NCBI RefSeq assembly: GCF_004295795.1
Contig: NZ_SEBR01000030.1
Span: 1 to 37,212, forward strand
Reading direction: 5' to 3'
Origin: Flavobacterium sp.
GTDB taxonomy: Bacteria > Bacteroidota > Bacteroidia > Flavobacteriales > Flavobacteriaceae
DNA length: 37,212 nt
A model generated the notes under the pieces. The model was not told where the DNA came from, did not search any database, and worked only from the letters and a program-made list of their open reading frames with translations. Shown piece after piece: positions 25,190 to 32,647 of this stretch. A program made the position numbers and the translations under genes. How positions within the stretch are numbered: the stretch's first letter is position 1; every line of letters starts with the position of its first letter.

Positions 25190-26176
25190 ATGAAAGACAA
25201 CAGTTCAACCATCGCTTTCGAACAAGATCCGGCGATTTCGGTCCAGACCAAAAAATTCCTTACCGCTTTGAATTCAGGAGGAGGCGAACCACTCGAGAAG
25301 ATGACGCCAGCCGACGCAAGACAAGTTTTGGTGGGCGCACAAGCTTCGGTCACATTCGATTATTCGGATATTGACGAGTCCGAAAAAACGATTGCCGCCG
25401 ACGGTTTCCAAATCAAACTCAACATCGTAAAACCGAAAGACGCCAAAGACGGATTGCCCGTTTTTATCTTCATCCACGGCGGCGGCTGGGTTTTGGGCGA
25501 TTTCCCAACGCACAAGAGAATGGTTCGCGATTTGGTCGTAAACTCAGGAACGGTCGGTGTTTTCGTGAATTATACGCCATCGCCCGAAGCGCAATATCCG
25601 ACAGCCGTCAACGAGATTTATGCCGCGACGAAATGGGTTGCCGAAAACGGAAGCGAAATTGGTGTCGACGGCACGCGTTTGTCGGTCGTTGGAAATTCCG
25701 TCGGAGGAAACATGACGGCCGTGACCGCGATCAAATCGATAGAAAACAACGGCCCGAAAATCACGAATCTCATCATGCTTTGGCCAATCGTCGACGCCAA
25801 ATTCGACCACGAATCTTACAAGCGCTTCGGGCAAGATCGCTTTTTGACGACGCCTTTGATGGAATGGATGTACGACCAATATGAACCGAATGTCCAAAAA
25901 CGCGAGGAAATCTACAATTCTCCAATCAACGCAAGTGCCGAACTCCTCGCCAAATTCCCACCAACGTTTATTCCGTATGCTGAAGCCGATGTCTTGAACG
26001 ACGGTGCTTATGCGTTCGGACGCAAACTTGACGAAGCCGGCGCAAGTGTCGTTTTCGTCGAATACAAAGGCATGATCCACGATTTCGGTTTGCTCAATCC
26101 GATCGCCGATTTGCCCGAAGTTGGCGTGCTTTTCCGTCAGGCTGCGGCCGAATTGCGATTTTATCTGAAACCGTGA
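25190..26176 (+). CDS. Alpha/beta hydrolase of the HGGG (hormone-sensitive lipase-like) family
   Basis: This 328-aa cytoplasmic esterase has the oxyanion-hole motif HGGG at 96-99 (FIFIHGGGW), the nucleophile S170 in GNSVGG (the common form is GDSAGG), the probable catalytic acid D267 (AEADVLNDGA) and the catalytic histidine H297 (MIHDFGLLNP). No signal peptide is seen. Family members cleave short-chain esters, and the true substrate is unknown. It begins a plus-strand run with the lipoprotein hydrolase 30 bp downstream. A perfect TACG dyad lies about 110 bp upstream, and the upstream neighbour is a ligand-sensing sigma54 activator, but no sigma54 promoter is visible between them. Confidence 0.9.
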   Translation: MKDNSSTIAFEQDPAISVQTKKFLTALNSGGGEPLEKMTPADARQVLVGAQASVTFDYSDIDESEKTIAADGFQIKLNIVKPKDAKDGLPVFIFIHGGGWVLGDFPTHKRMVRDLVVNSGTVGVFVNYTPSPEAQYPTAVNEIYAATKWVAENGSEIGVDGTRLSVVGNSVGGNMTAVTAIKSIENNGPKITNLIMLWPIVDAKFDHESYKRFGQDRFLTTPLMEWMYDQYEPNVQKREEIYNSPINASAELLAKFPPTFIPYAEADVLNDGAYAFGRKLDEAGASVVFVEYKGMIHDFGLLNPIADLPEVGVLFRQAAAELRFYLKP

Positions 26177-26206
26177 AATCAATTAATAATTAATAGTGAA
26201 TAATTA

Positions 26207-27148
26207 ATGATGATGAAAATAAATACAAGAAAGAATTTGATGGGAATTGTCCTGTCTGTGGTCGTGGCTTCTTGCGCCGACAAAAAGGAAACTGCGAAAG
26301 CTGAAACTTCAGAAAAAGCAAAGGCCAGAGCCGAATACATCGAGGTCGAGCCAAATGTGCGCCTTCACGTAACCGATATGGGCGAAGGAAAACCGGTTGT
26401 GTTAATTCACGGTTATCCTTTGAGCGACGCCATGTGGGAATATCAGAATTCTGCTTTGGTAAAAGCCGGTTATCGCGTGATCGCCATCACTTTGAGAGGT
26501 TTCGGACAATCGGACAAACCTTACGGAAGCTACAATTACGACCAATTTGCTGATGACATCAAAGTCGTCCTGGACAAACTGGAAATCGAGAATGCAACAA
26601 TCGGCGGGCATTCGATGGGCGGAGCAATCGCGTTGCATTACGTCGCGAAATTCGACTCGCTCCACGTTTCCAAGCTCGCCTTGTTTTCGGCCGCCGCGCC
26701 AAAACACACGAAAGTCGACGGTTTCGAACAACCGTTTTTCTCCAAAGAAGACATTACGGCTTGGGTCGGGTTGATGCACAACGATCGTCCGGCGTTGCTT
26801 GCGGCAGTCAGTTCGAAATTCACCTTGAACGAAACTTCGGTGAATCCAGGCCTTGGCGGATGGCTTTACCAACAGGAAATGCAGTCGTCGCCTTACGCAA
26901 TGGAACAAGCTTTGATCGCTTTGAGAGACGAGGATTTGCGTGCAGATTTGCCAAAAATCAAGATTCCGACGCTGATTTTCAGTGCCGTGCAAGATCACAT
27001 CGTTTCTCACGAACTCGGGATTTACATGAGCAAAAACATCGCTTCGTCCAAACTTGTGGTTTTCGAAAACAGCGGTCACGCCGGATTTGTGGAGGAAAAA
27101 GACAAGTTCAACGCCGAGTTCATCAAGTTCTTGAACGAGGCCAATTAA
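26207..27148 (+). CDS. Alpha/beta hydrolase lipoprotein (haloperoxidase/epoxide hydrolase-like)
   Basis: This 313-aa hydrolase has a lipoprotein signal: VVASC with the lipid-anchored cysteine at C23, followed by a charged linker (25-42). The catalytic domain begins at about 45. HGY at 68-70 forms the oxyanion region, the nucleophile is S136 in GHSMGG (134-139), a catalytic acid is likely in FSAVQDHIV, and the histidine is in NSGHAGF near 285. The overall sequence resembles chloroperoxidase-like or arylesterase enzymes of the fold. It would be anchored in the periplasm-facing or outer membrane. Three consecutive ATGs occur at the start; the first is taken. The 30-bp gap before it is an AT-rich inverted spacer like that before 23108. 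Confidence 0.88.
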   Translation: MMMKINTRKNLMGIVLSVVVASCADKKETAKAETSEKAKARAEYIEVEPNVRLHVTDMGEGKPVVLIHGYPLSDAMWEYQNSALVKAGYRVIAITLRGFGQSDKPYGSYNYDQFADDIKVVLDKLEIENATIGGHSMGGAIALHYVAKFDSLHVSKLALFSAAAPKHTKVDGFEQPFFSKEDITAWVGLMHNDRPALLAAVSSKFTLNETSVNPGLGGWLYQQEMQSSPYAMEQALIALRDEDLRADLPKIKIPTLIFSAVQDHIVSHELGIYMSKNIASSKLVVFENSGHAGFVEEKDKFNAEFIKFLNEAN

Positions 27149-27190
27149 GGATTTTCACCACGGGATTCCCGACAATGCTTACGCAAAACT

Positions 27191-27225
27191 TCGCCCTTTC
27201 GACAAACCGACTGGGCGATTTTTTT
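27191..27225 (+). terminator. Intrinsic terminator after the hydrolase pair
   Basis: The stem TCGCCC (27191-27196)/GGGCGA (27213-27218) with a 16-nt loop is followed by seven T. It ends the plus-strand hydrolase transcript before the MFS gene. Confidence 0.65.
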
Positions 27226-27267
27226 CGGCGAAAGCCAACAAAAACCTACCTTTAACGACTTCAACTT

Positions 27268-28449
27268 ATGAGCACGACTTCACTTTCTACCAAGCAAATC
27301 CTGATCATGGCAATCACGGCCGGAATTTGCGTCGCCAACATTTATTACAGCCAACCGATTCTTGCCGAAATCGCGAGATCTTTGGGCACGGACACGAAAT
27401 CTGCGGGCTTTATCTCGGTTCTTTCCCAAGCGGGTTACGGCCTCGGGCTTTTGTTCATCACGCCTTTGGGAGACAAATTCAATCGCAAAAAGTTGATTTT
27501 GACCTTGCAGATTTTACTCATCGGATCGCTTTTGGTAATGGCATTTTCGGCCAACAAATGGATGATTTACGGCGCCGGACTTTCGATTGGGATTTTTGCC
27601 GTCGCCGCTCAAGTGATTTTGCCGATGGCCGCGAGCCTTGTTTCTGAAAACCGAGGAAAGATCGTCGGAATCATTTTCACCGGAATTCTGATTGGCGTTT
27701 TGGCCGCGAGGATTTTCAGCGGATACATTGCCGAAACCTTCGGATGGCGTTATGTTTACGGAATTTCGTCGGGATTTGTCTTGATCAGCGCCATTTTGAT
27801 GCAAGCGGATTTCCCGAGCGTGCCCGCGAATTTTTCAGGTTCTTACGGCTCGCTTTTGTCGTCGGTCCTGATCCAGTTCAAGCGATTTTCGATTTTGCGT
27901 CGAACCGCGTTTATCGGCGCTTTGTCGTTTGGAACTTTGAGTGCGTTTTGGGTCGCTTTGACTTTTCATCTCTCGGATAAACCCTTTGAATTCTCTGCAG
28001 ATAAAATTGGCCTTTTCGGATTTTTGGCTGTAGGCGGAACTTTGGCCGCGCCTTTGTTCGGAAAGCTGTCGGACAAATCGGAAAGTCCGCGCAAGTCGTT
28101 GTTGATCGCGCTTTCTTGCGTACTTATTTCACTCGTCGCAATTGCCGTTTTCCCACATTCCATTCTCGCTTTGTGCTTCGCGGTCTTGTTTCTCGACATG
28201 GGAATCCAAGCCGTGCAGGTCACGAACATCGCCATCATCTACACGCTCGACACAAAAGCCAACAGCCGCATCAACACTGTTTACATGACCACGTACTTCG
28301 TAGGTGGCGCAGCCGGTTCGGCTCTCGGAATCTGGGCTTGGGAACACGGCGGATGGATGCTCGTAATGGCACAACTTTTCGTGTTTGTTGCTTTGGCTGT
28401 GGTTTTGTCTTTCTTCCAAACCCAAAAGGGTTCGTCTGCCGCGGAATAA
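27268..28449 (+). CDS. MFS transporter (drug or sugar efflux type)
   Basis: This 393-aa inner-membrane protein has about twelve helices in two halves. The cytoplasmic loop between helices 2 and 3 contains GDKFNRKKL (about 70-78), the MFS signature, and a related SDKSESPRKS occurs in the second half at about 268-277. The start (ITAGICVANIYYSQPILAEI) is typical of the YbcL/NepI-like efflux group, with the conserved NIYYxQP. Substrate unknown; proton-driven export is usual. A terminator lies in front, and TACCTTTA at 27247-27254 could be a degenerate -7 box, so it is likely transcribed separately from the hydrolases. Confidence 0.9.
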   Translation: MSTTSLSTKQILIMAITAGICVANIYYSQPILAEIARSLGTDTKSAGFISVLSQAGYGLGLLFITPLGDKFNRKKLILTLQILLIGSLLVMAFSANKWMIYGAGLSIGIFAVAAQVILPMAASLVSENRGKIVGIIFTGILIGVLAARIFSGYIAETFGWRYVYGISSGFVLISAILMQADFPSVPANFSGSYGSLLSSVLIQFKRFSILRRTAFIGALSFGTLSAFWVALTFHLSDKPFEFSADKIGLFGFLAVGGTLAAPLFGKLSDKSESPRKSLLIALSCVLISLVAIAVFPHSILALCFAVLFLDMGIQAVQVTNIAIIYTLDTKANSRINTVYMTTYFVGGAAGSALGIWAWEHGGWMLVMAQLFVFVALAVVLSFFQTQKGSSAAE

Positions 28450-28507
28450 TTTTTCCACCACCGATTTTTCCAGGCCGCGCTTTTCGGGTTTACTAATTGT
28501 CCGATAA

Positions 28508-28782
28508 TTTAAACCGCGAATTCGCGAATTACACCACGTGAGGTAATTCGCGAATTCGCGGTTTAAAAAATTCTCGGCCAAGCTGCGCATAAGTTGCCGT
28601 AACCGGCGTAATCCTTCCATTGCTTGCGCCAGTTTGCGTCGCTCGAGTCGTGGCCAAAAAGTAGCGAGACTGTGAAAAATGACAGGCCGAGATAAAAAAT
28701 GAAGCCACGAATGCACGAATAACAAGCATTCGTGCATTTTTGGCTTAAAAATTATCCGTGGTGAAAATCAGCGGGAGAAATT
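28508..28782. repeat. Hairpin-rich duplicated segment, copy 1
   Basis: It begins with a perfect 25-bp inverted repeat (28508-28532 with 28543-28567; core CCGCGAATTCGCGAATTAC) around a 10-nt loop containing CACGTG. A second hairpin follows at 28702-28746 (AAGCCACGAATGCACGAAT arm). It ends aaaatcagcgggagaaat, which equals the last codons and stop of the MhqD-like gene. Copy 2 is at 28941-29217. Nothing else is seen from 28450 to 28507. Confidence 0.8.
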
Positions 28783-28940
28783 GTGGACAGCTATTTTCAA
28801 GCTTGCTTGCCATGAGAAATTTAGATTCGCGTTTTATTCTTACGCTTCGCATCTTCCTGTATCACGGACGCAAGGATATACGCGGATCACACGGATTTTG
28901 AAAGCTTCGCTTTTTTAATACTAATTTAGGTATCGAAAAA

Positions 28941-29217
28941 TTTAACCGCGAATTCGCGAATTACCACAATCGGCGTAATTCGCAAATTCGCGGCTAAAAA
29001 TAAATTCACGGTTTCGCTGCGCAGCAGTCATCATAATCGGCTTAATCCGTGCATTGCTTGCGCCAGTTCGCGTTGCTCGGGTTGTAACCAAAAAAAGCGG
29101 CGAAGCTGTAGAAAGTAAAAAACGAGATAAAAATGAAGCCACGAATTCACGAATAAAAAGCATTCGTGAATTTGTGGCTTAAAAAAATTGTCTGTGACGA
29201 AAATCAGCGGGAGAAAT
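28941..29217. repeat. Hairpin-rich duplicated segment, copy 2
   Basis: It is collinear with copy 1 at an offset of about 434 bp: 24-bp hairpin arms at 28941-28964 and 28975-28998, second hairpin at 29136-29180, and the ending aaaatcagcgggagaaat at 29200-29217 overlapping the 3' end of the MhqD-like gene. The hairpins have drifted (CGCAAATTCGCGGC in one arm). The 158 bp between the copies (28783-28940) shows no gene or clear structure. Confidence 0.8.
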
Positions 29218-29833
29218 GTCGATCGAACCAGGCAGCGGCCAAATCCAAATCTGTTTTCGTGAGATTGTGGCTCGTGGGAAGTAGCTCGGAGTCAACCAAA
29301 AATCCATTGTCAGAAAGAATCTTTGAATACAATTCGATCTGATCCAGATCAACCGTCTGATCCTGGTTTCCGCTTGAAAGAAAAACCGGAACATTCGCAG
29401 CTTTCTCGGTCGGACGCAACTTTTTGAACGGCAACATCGGACGCAACAAGATCGCGCCAGCCAAAAACTTCGGATCCAAAAACAAAGCCGAGCCCGCGAT
29501 ATTCGCACCATTGGAATAGCCCAAAGCAACGAGTTTCGTTACGTCGAAGTTCTCCTTATCGGATAAATCCTTCAAAAACGCAATCATCTCGTGCGTTCGG
29601 AATTCCAGGTCTTTCTCGTCGAAAATTCCCATTCCGATGCGCTTGAAAAACCGCGGCATCCCGTTTTCTTCAACGTTTCCACGAATCGACAGAATGTTTA
29701 AATCGTTAGGGAAAAAATCGGCGAACGACAGCAAATCGTGCTCGTTTCCGCCTGTTCCGTGAAGCAAAAGCAAAGTGTGAGCCCCGGAAATACCCGAGGC
29801 TTTGTACACATATTTCATTGGTTGAAAATCCAT
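29204..29833 (-). CDS. Carboxylesterase/phospholipase-type alpha/beta hydrolase, MhqD-like
   Basis: This 209-aa cytoplasmic hydrolase has LLLHGTGGNE at about 22-31, the nucleophile serine in GYSNGAN (S107 counted from the ATG), the acid in GNQDQTV (about 158) and the histidine in SHNL (about 189). The GYSNGANIA pattern is characteristic of the MhqD/YodD group. In Bacillus and Staphylococcus such hydrolases are encoded with the ring-cleaving dioxygenase MhqO and protect against quinones, which matches the partner here. A GTG at 29839 directly after the MhqO-like stop is an alternative start; the ATG at 29833 is preferred. The last codons lie inside a duplicated intergenic segment. Confidence 0.88.
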   Translation of the reverse strand: MDFQPMKYVYKASGISGAHTLLLLHGTGGNEHDLLSFADFFPNDLNILSIRGNVEENGMPRFFKRIGMGIFDEKDLEFRTHEMIAFLKDLSDKENFDVTKLVALGYSNGANIAGSALFLDPKFLAGAILLRPMLPFKKLRPTEKAANVPVFLSSGNQDQTVDLDQIELYSKILSDNGFLVDSELLPTSHNLTKTDLDLAAAWFDRHFSR

Positions 29834-29839
29834 AATCAC

Positions 29840-30775
29840 TTAATTTATCGGTACCAAATGTTGTTCGATCGCCGCGCGATTTTGTTCGTATTGCGCCGGC
29901 AACTTCAGGCCTTTGCCCAAATCTTCGAGCGCTTCGTCAACCGTAAATCCGGGATTGTCTGTCGCGATTTCGAACAAAACGCCGCCCGGCTCACGGAAGT
30001 AAAGCGAGTGAAAATACTGTCGGTCGATTTGTGGCGTGATGCTCAAACCATGCTCGATGACTTTTTCGCGGAATTTGTGCAGAATCTCGTCGTTCTGAAC
30101 CCGGAAAGCCACGTGGTGAACGGTTCCGCCGGCTACGTGTCCGTGTTTTTCTTCCGGAAGTTCGACCAAATCCACGATCGCTGCGTTCTCGATAGCGTCG
30201 GTTTTGTAGCGGAAGCGGTTCACTTCCTGAGCGACCAATTTATAGCCGAAAATCTCGGTCAAAATCGCCGCCGTCGGCTTGATGTCTTTCAACGATAACG
30301 TGATGTTGTGGAAGCCGCGAGTCGCGACAGTCGCCTTTACTTCGTCGGTTTCCCACGGTTTGCGTCCGTCGTTTTCGGTTTCGGTCAACTCGATTTTTAA
30401 TCCGTCGGGATCGAGAATCGTGAGGTAACGCTCCCCGAATTTCTCGGCTGGTTTGTTGTAGATCACGTTGTGTTTCTCGAATCTGTCGACCCAAAAATCG
30501 AGACTGCCTTTGGGTACGGAATACCCGATTTCCGTGGCCATTCCGGTGCCGCGTCGGCCTTGGGCGATTGAACTTCCCCAAGGGAAAAACGTAAGGATCG
30601 TGCCCGCGCTTCCCACTTCGTCCCCAAAATAGAAATGATACGTTCCGGGATCGTCGAAATTGACCGTTTTTTTAATGAAGCGAAGTCCCAAAACGTTCGC
30701 GTAAAAATCGAAATTGCGTTTGGCGTCACCGGCGATCGCCGTAATGTGATGCAAACCTAATATCTTGTTTTCCAT
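29840..30775 (-). CDS. Ring-cleaving dioxygenase of the VOC superfamily, MhqO-like
   Basis: This 311-aa protein has two glyoxalase/VOC halves (about 5-140 and 150-280). Likely metal ligands are H10 (LGLHHITAI), H221 (TVHHVAFRV) and E269 (GVLFEIATD), the usual His-His-Glu set. Length and motifs fit the MhqO/MhqA/YkcA group, which opens hydroquinone-type rings with Fe(II) and oxygen and protects cells from quinones. It is followed at once by the MhqD-like hydrolase, reproducing a known pair. A TAATTTTG box at 30800-30807 may be its promoter. Confidence 0.92.
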   Translation of the reverse strand: MENKILGLHHITAIAGDAKRNFDFYANVLGLRFIKKTVNFDDPGTYHFYFGDEVGSAGTILTFFPWGSSIAQGRRGTGMATEIGYSVPKGSLDFWVDRFEKHNVIYNKPAEKFGERYLTILDPDGLKIELTETENDGRKPWETDEVKATVATRGFHNITLSLKDIKPTAAILTEIFGYKLVAQEVNRFRYKTDAIENAAIVDLVELPEEKHGHVAGGTVHHVAFRVQNDEILHKFREKVIEHGLSITPQIDRQYFHSLYFREPGGVLFEIATDNPGFTVDEALEDLGKGLKLPAQYEQNRAAIEQHLVPIN

Positions 30776-30799
30776 GATGATAAGTGTTATTTGTTAGGC

Positions 30800-30807
30800 C
30801 AAAATTA
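30800..30807 (-). promoter_or_regulatory. Possible -7 box for the MhqO/MhqD-like pair
   Basis: The minus strand reads TAATTTTG, matching TAnnTTTG, 24 bp before the dioxygenase ATG. A TTTC, one base off the -33 TTTG, lies roughly 16 bp further upstream. This suggests the pair has its own promoter separate from the porin operon. Confidence 0.45.
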
Positions 30808-30847
30808 GGTCGTCTTTCGTTCTGAAACATTGAACTGGGACAAGAAG

Positions 30848-32209
30848 TCAAAATTTGAATTGGGAAGTGATCCCGAAGAAGAAAATATCTTGTCCGGCGC
30901 CCGAATTCTTTAAGAAATTTCCCGCGTCAAACCACGTGGTTTCTGCCTTGAGCGAGAAAAATGCGTTCGGTTCCCACGCGATATTTGCCGCGAGTTGTGT
31001 TCCGATGAAGCGTTCCGAACTTTCTCCCGGATAAATCAGGCTCACGTTCGGCGCATAAATTCCGTCCTCGGTCGAAAAGCGCCAGAACAAGTCGTAATCG
31101 AGTCCGAAGTCAATCGTTTTGGTCAGTGATAACGCGATTTCCGGATGGATGTCGTACAAATTCGACGGACCGATAATTCCCGCCAATCCGAAATAAGCGC
31201 CACGCGGAAACAATGGATTAAATGTTTGCAGGCGATTGTCCGACGCATTTCTGTCACCTGAAATCACTTCGGTTTTGAGTCCGATTTTTGGTTTCAATCC
31301 AGCATTTTCAAACCGATACGTCAAATATGATGAGATCGTCCAAGCTGAAATTGCCTGGTTTTCAAGCGCGCCAAATTGGTAAACGCCTTCTATGTCGTAA
31401 AGAAACGCCTGGCCTTTGTTCCAGATTCTCGTTCCGAAAGAATGTCGGTGTTCGCGCCCGATTGTGTTGGCGAAAGCCGCGTTCTCCTTTCGAAGCCCAA
31501 AATAATAGACGTCGATATTTTGCAAAAACGGAACCGATTTCAGGACTGTGTAATTTCCCCAAAGCCGGGTTTCGGTCTCGATGTTGTCGTCGAAAATCTG
31601 CCGTCCATTTACGACTGGATACGCAAAAAAGACTTCTGAATTGACGCTTCCGCGCATGAAAATCAACTTCGCCGCATCCAACGAAAGTCTATTATTCGGA
31701 AATTCCCGGACGGCGACGAGGCGTTGCGAACCGTACCAAAATTCCTGTCTTCCGACGCGCAACGTAAGCGAACCCTTGCCAAAATCCTGTTTCCAATCGG
31801 CGAAAGCCTGGTGCCAATCGAGCGGATTTTCCTCAATCGGACTCGGATCCAAACGTCCGGAAACCGAACTGCTCTGGATTTGGAAAAACGCGCGAAAGTG
31901 CTTTCCGGTGTGAAAATCGACGTGAAGCAAATATCGGTTCAGCAAAAATCCGTCCTTGTCAGATTGCGTGTCGCCCCAATCTTCGTTGTCGAATTTGAAA
32001 TATTGCAAGCGGATGTCGCCTCCGAAAGAAAAATAAGTACTGTCGTTTTTGGAAACCGATGCGAATTTCAATTTCGGATACCAATTGCCCGAAGAATCGC
32101 CCACCATGGAACGAAAATCATCGTGATAACGCAGCGAATTGAAGTTTGGCGATTTTTGCGCAATCGACAGAAAGCTTCCGAAAAGCAGTAAAAGGAGGCA
32201 CTTTTTCAT
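30848..32209 (-). CDS. Outer-membrane porin of the alginate export (AlgE-like) family
   Basis: This 453-aa protein starts with a signal peptide (MKKCLLLLLFGSFLSIAQ). The mature protein is built of alternating beta-strands with aromatic girdles and ends ITSQFKF, with the terminal phenylalanine expected for an outer-membrane barrel. The segments FSFGGDIRLQYFKF and LTLRVGRQEFWYGSQRLV match the alginate-export/DUF-type barrel family. Many members are general channels for aromatic or organic anions and not specific for alginate. The ATG at 32209 overlaps the DoxX stop as ATGA, a 4-nt overlap, so the two are translationally coupled; a longer upstream reading frame is an artefact. Confidence 0.85.
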   Translation of the reverse strand: MKKCLLLLLFGSFLSIAQKSPNFNSLRYHDDFRSMVGDSSGNWYPKLKFASVSKNDSTYFSFGGDIRLQYFKFDNEDWGDTQSDKDGFLLNRYLLHVDFHTGKHFRAFFQIQSSSVSGRLDPSPIEENPLDWHQAFADWKQDFGKGSLTLRVGRQEFWYGSQRLVAVREFPNNRLSLDAAKLIFMRGSVNSEVFFAYPVVNGRQIFDDNIETETRLWGNYTVLKSVPFLQNIDVYYFGLRKENAAFANTIGREHRHSFGTRIWNKGQAFLYDIEGVYQFGALENQAISAWTISSYLTYRFENAGLKPKIGLKTEVISGDRNASDNRLQTFNPLFPRGAYFGLAGIIGPSNLYDIHPEIALSLTKTIDFGLDYDLFWRFSTEDGIYAPNVSLIYPGESSERFIGTQLAANIAWEPNAFFSLKAETTWFDAGNFLKNSGAGQDIFFFGITSQFKF

Positions 32210-32643
32210 GTGACCTTGATTTGGTTTCGGATCGATCTGTCGAGTGAGAATCGTCCACTTCCGACCAAAAGCAGAAAGCCGAAACAGCAACTGTAGATAA
32301 ACGGGATGTCGCGCACCATTGGATCGTCGTGCAAATGCATGGCCAAAAGTCCGGTCAAGGTGACGCACAAAACGAGTGCCGATGCGAGTCGTGTGCCAAG
32401 TCCGAAAATGATGAAAATCGGTGCTGTTAAATTGGCCGTGATGGCGATCGAGTCGTTTAGGAAATCGGGAAAGCCGATCGGATTTGGAACGACTTCGGCA
32501 ACCGCGACGCCAATTCCCAATTTCTTGAGTCCGTGTACGCAAATGAGTTCGACCGAGATCAAAATCCGAAAGCACAAAATCGCGTAATCGTTTGCTTTGT
32601 CGCCCAAATTCGAATGCAGTAAAAAGAAGAAAAGTCGTTTCAT
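32206..32643 (-). CDS. DoxX-family membrane protein
   Basis: This 145-aa inner-membrane protein has four helices with the DoxX-type pattern: CFRILISVELICVHGLKKLG, a second helix pair around 65-105 and a C-terminal helix with FGFLLLVGSGRFSLDR. DoxX proteins belong to quinone-linked membrane redox or thiosulfate-oxidising systems and often sit next to genes for quinone or electrophile stress. The ATG at 32643, 4 nt after the amidohydrolase stop, is preferred over a TTG at 32670. It overlaps the porin start by 4 nt. Confidence 0.85.
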   Translation of the reverse strand: MKRLFFFLLHSNLGDKANDYAILCFRILISVELICVHGLKKLGIGVAVAEVVPNPIGFPDFLNDSIAITANLTAPIFIIFGLGTRLASALVLCVTLTGLLAMHLHDDPMVRDIPFIYSCCFGFLLLVGSGRFSLDRSIRNQIKVT

Positions 32644-32647
32644 GGCG

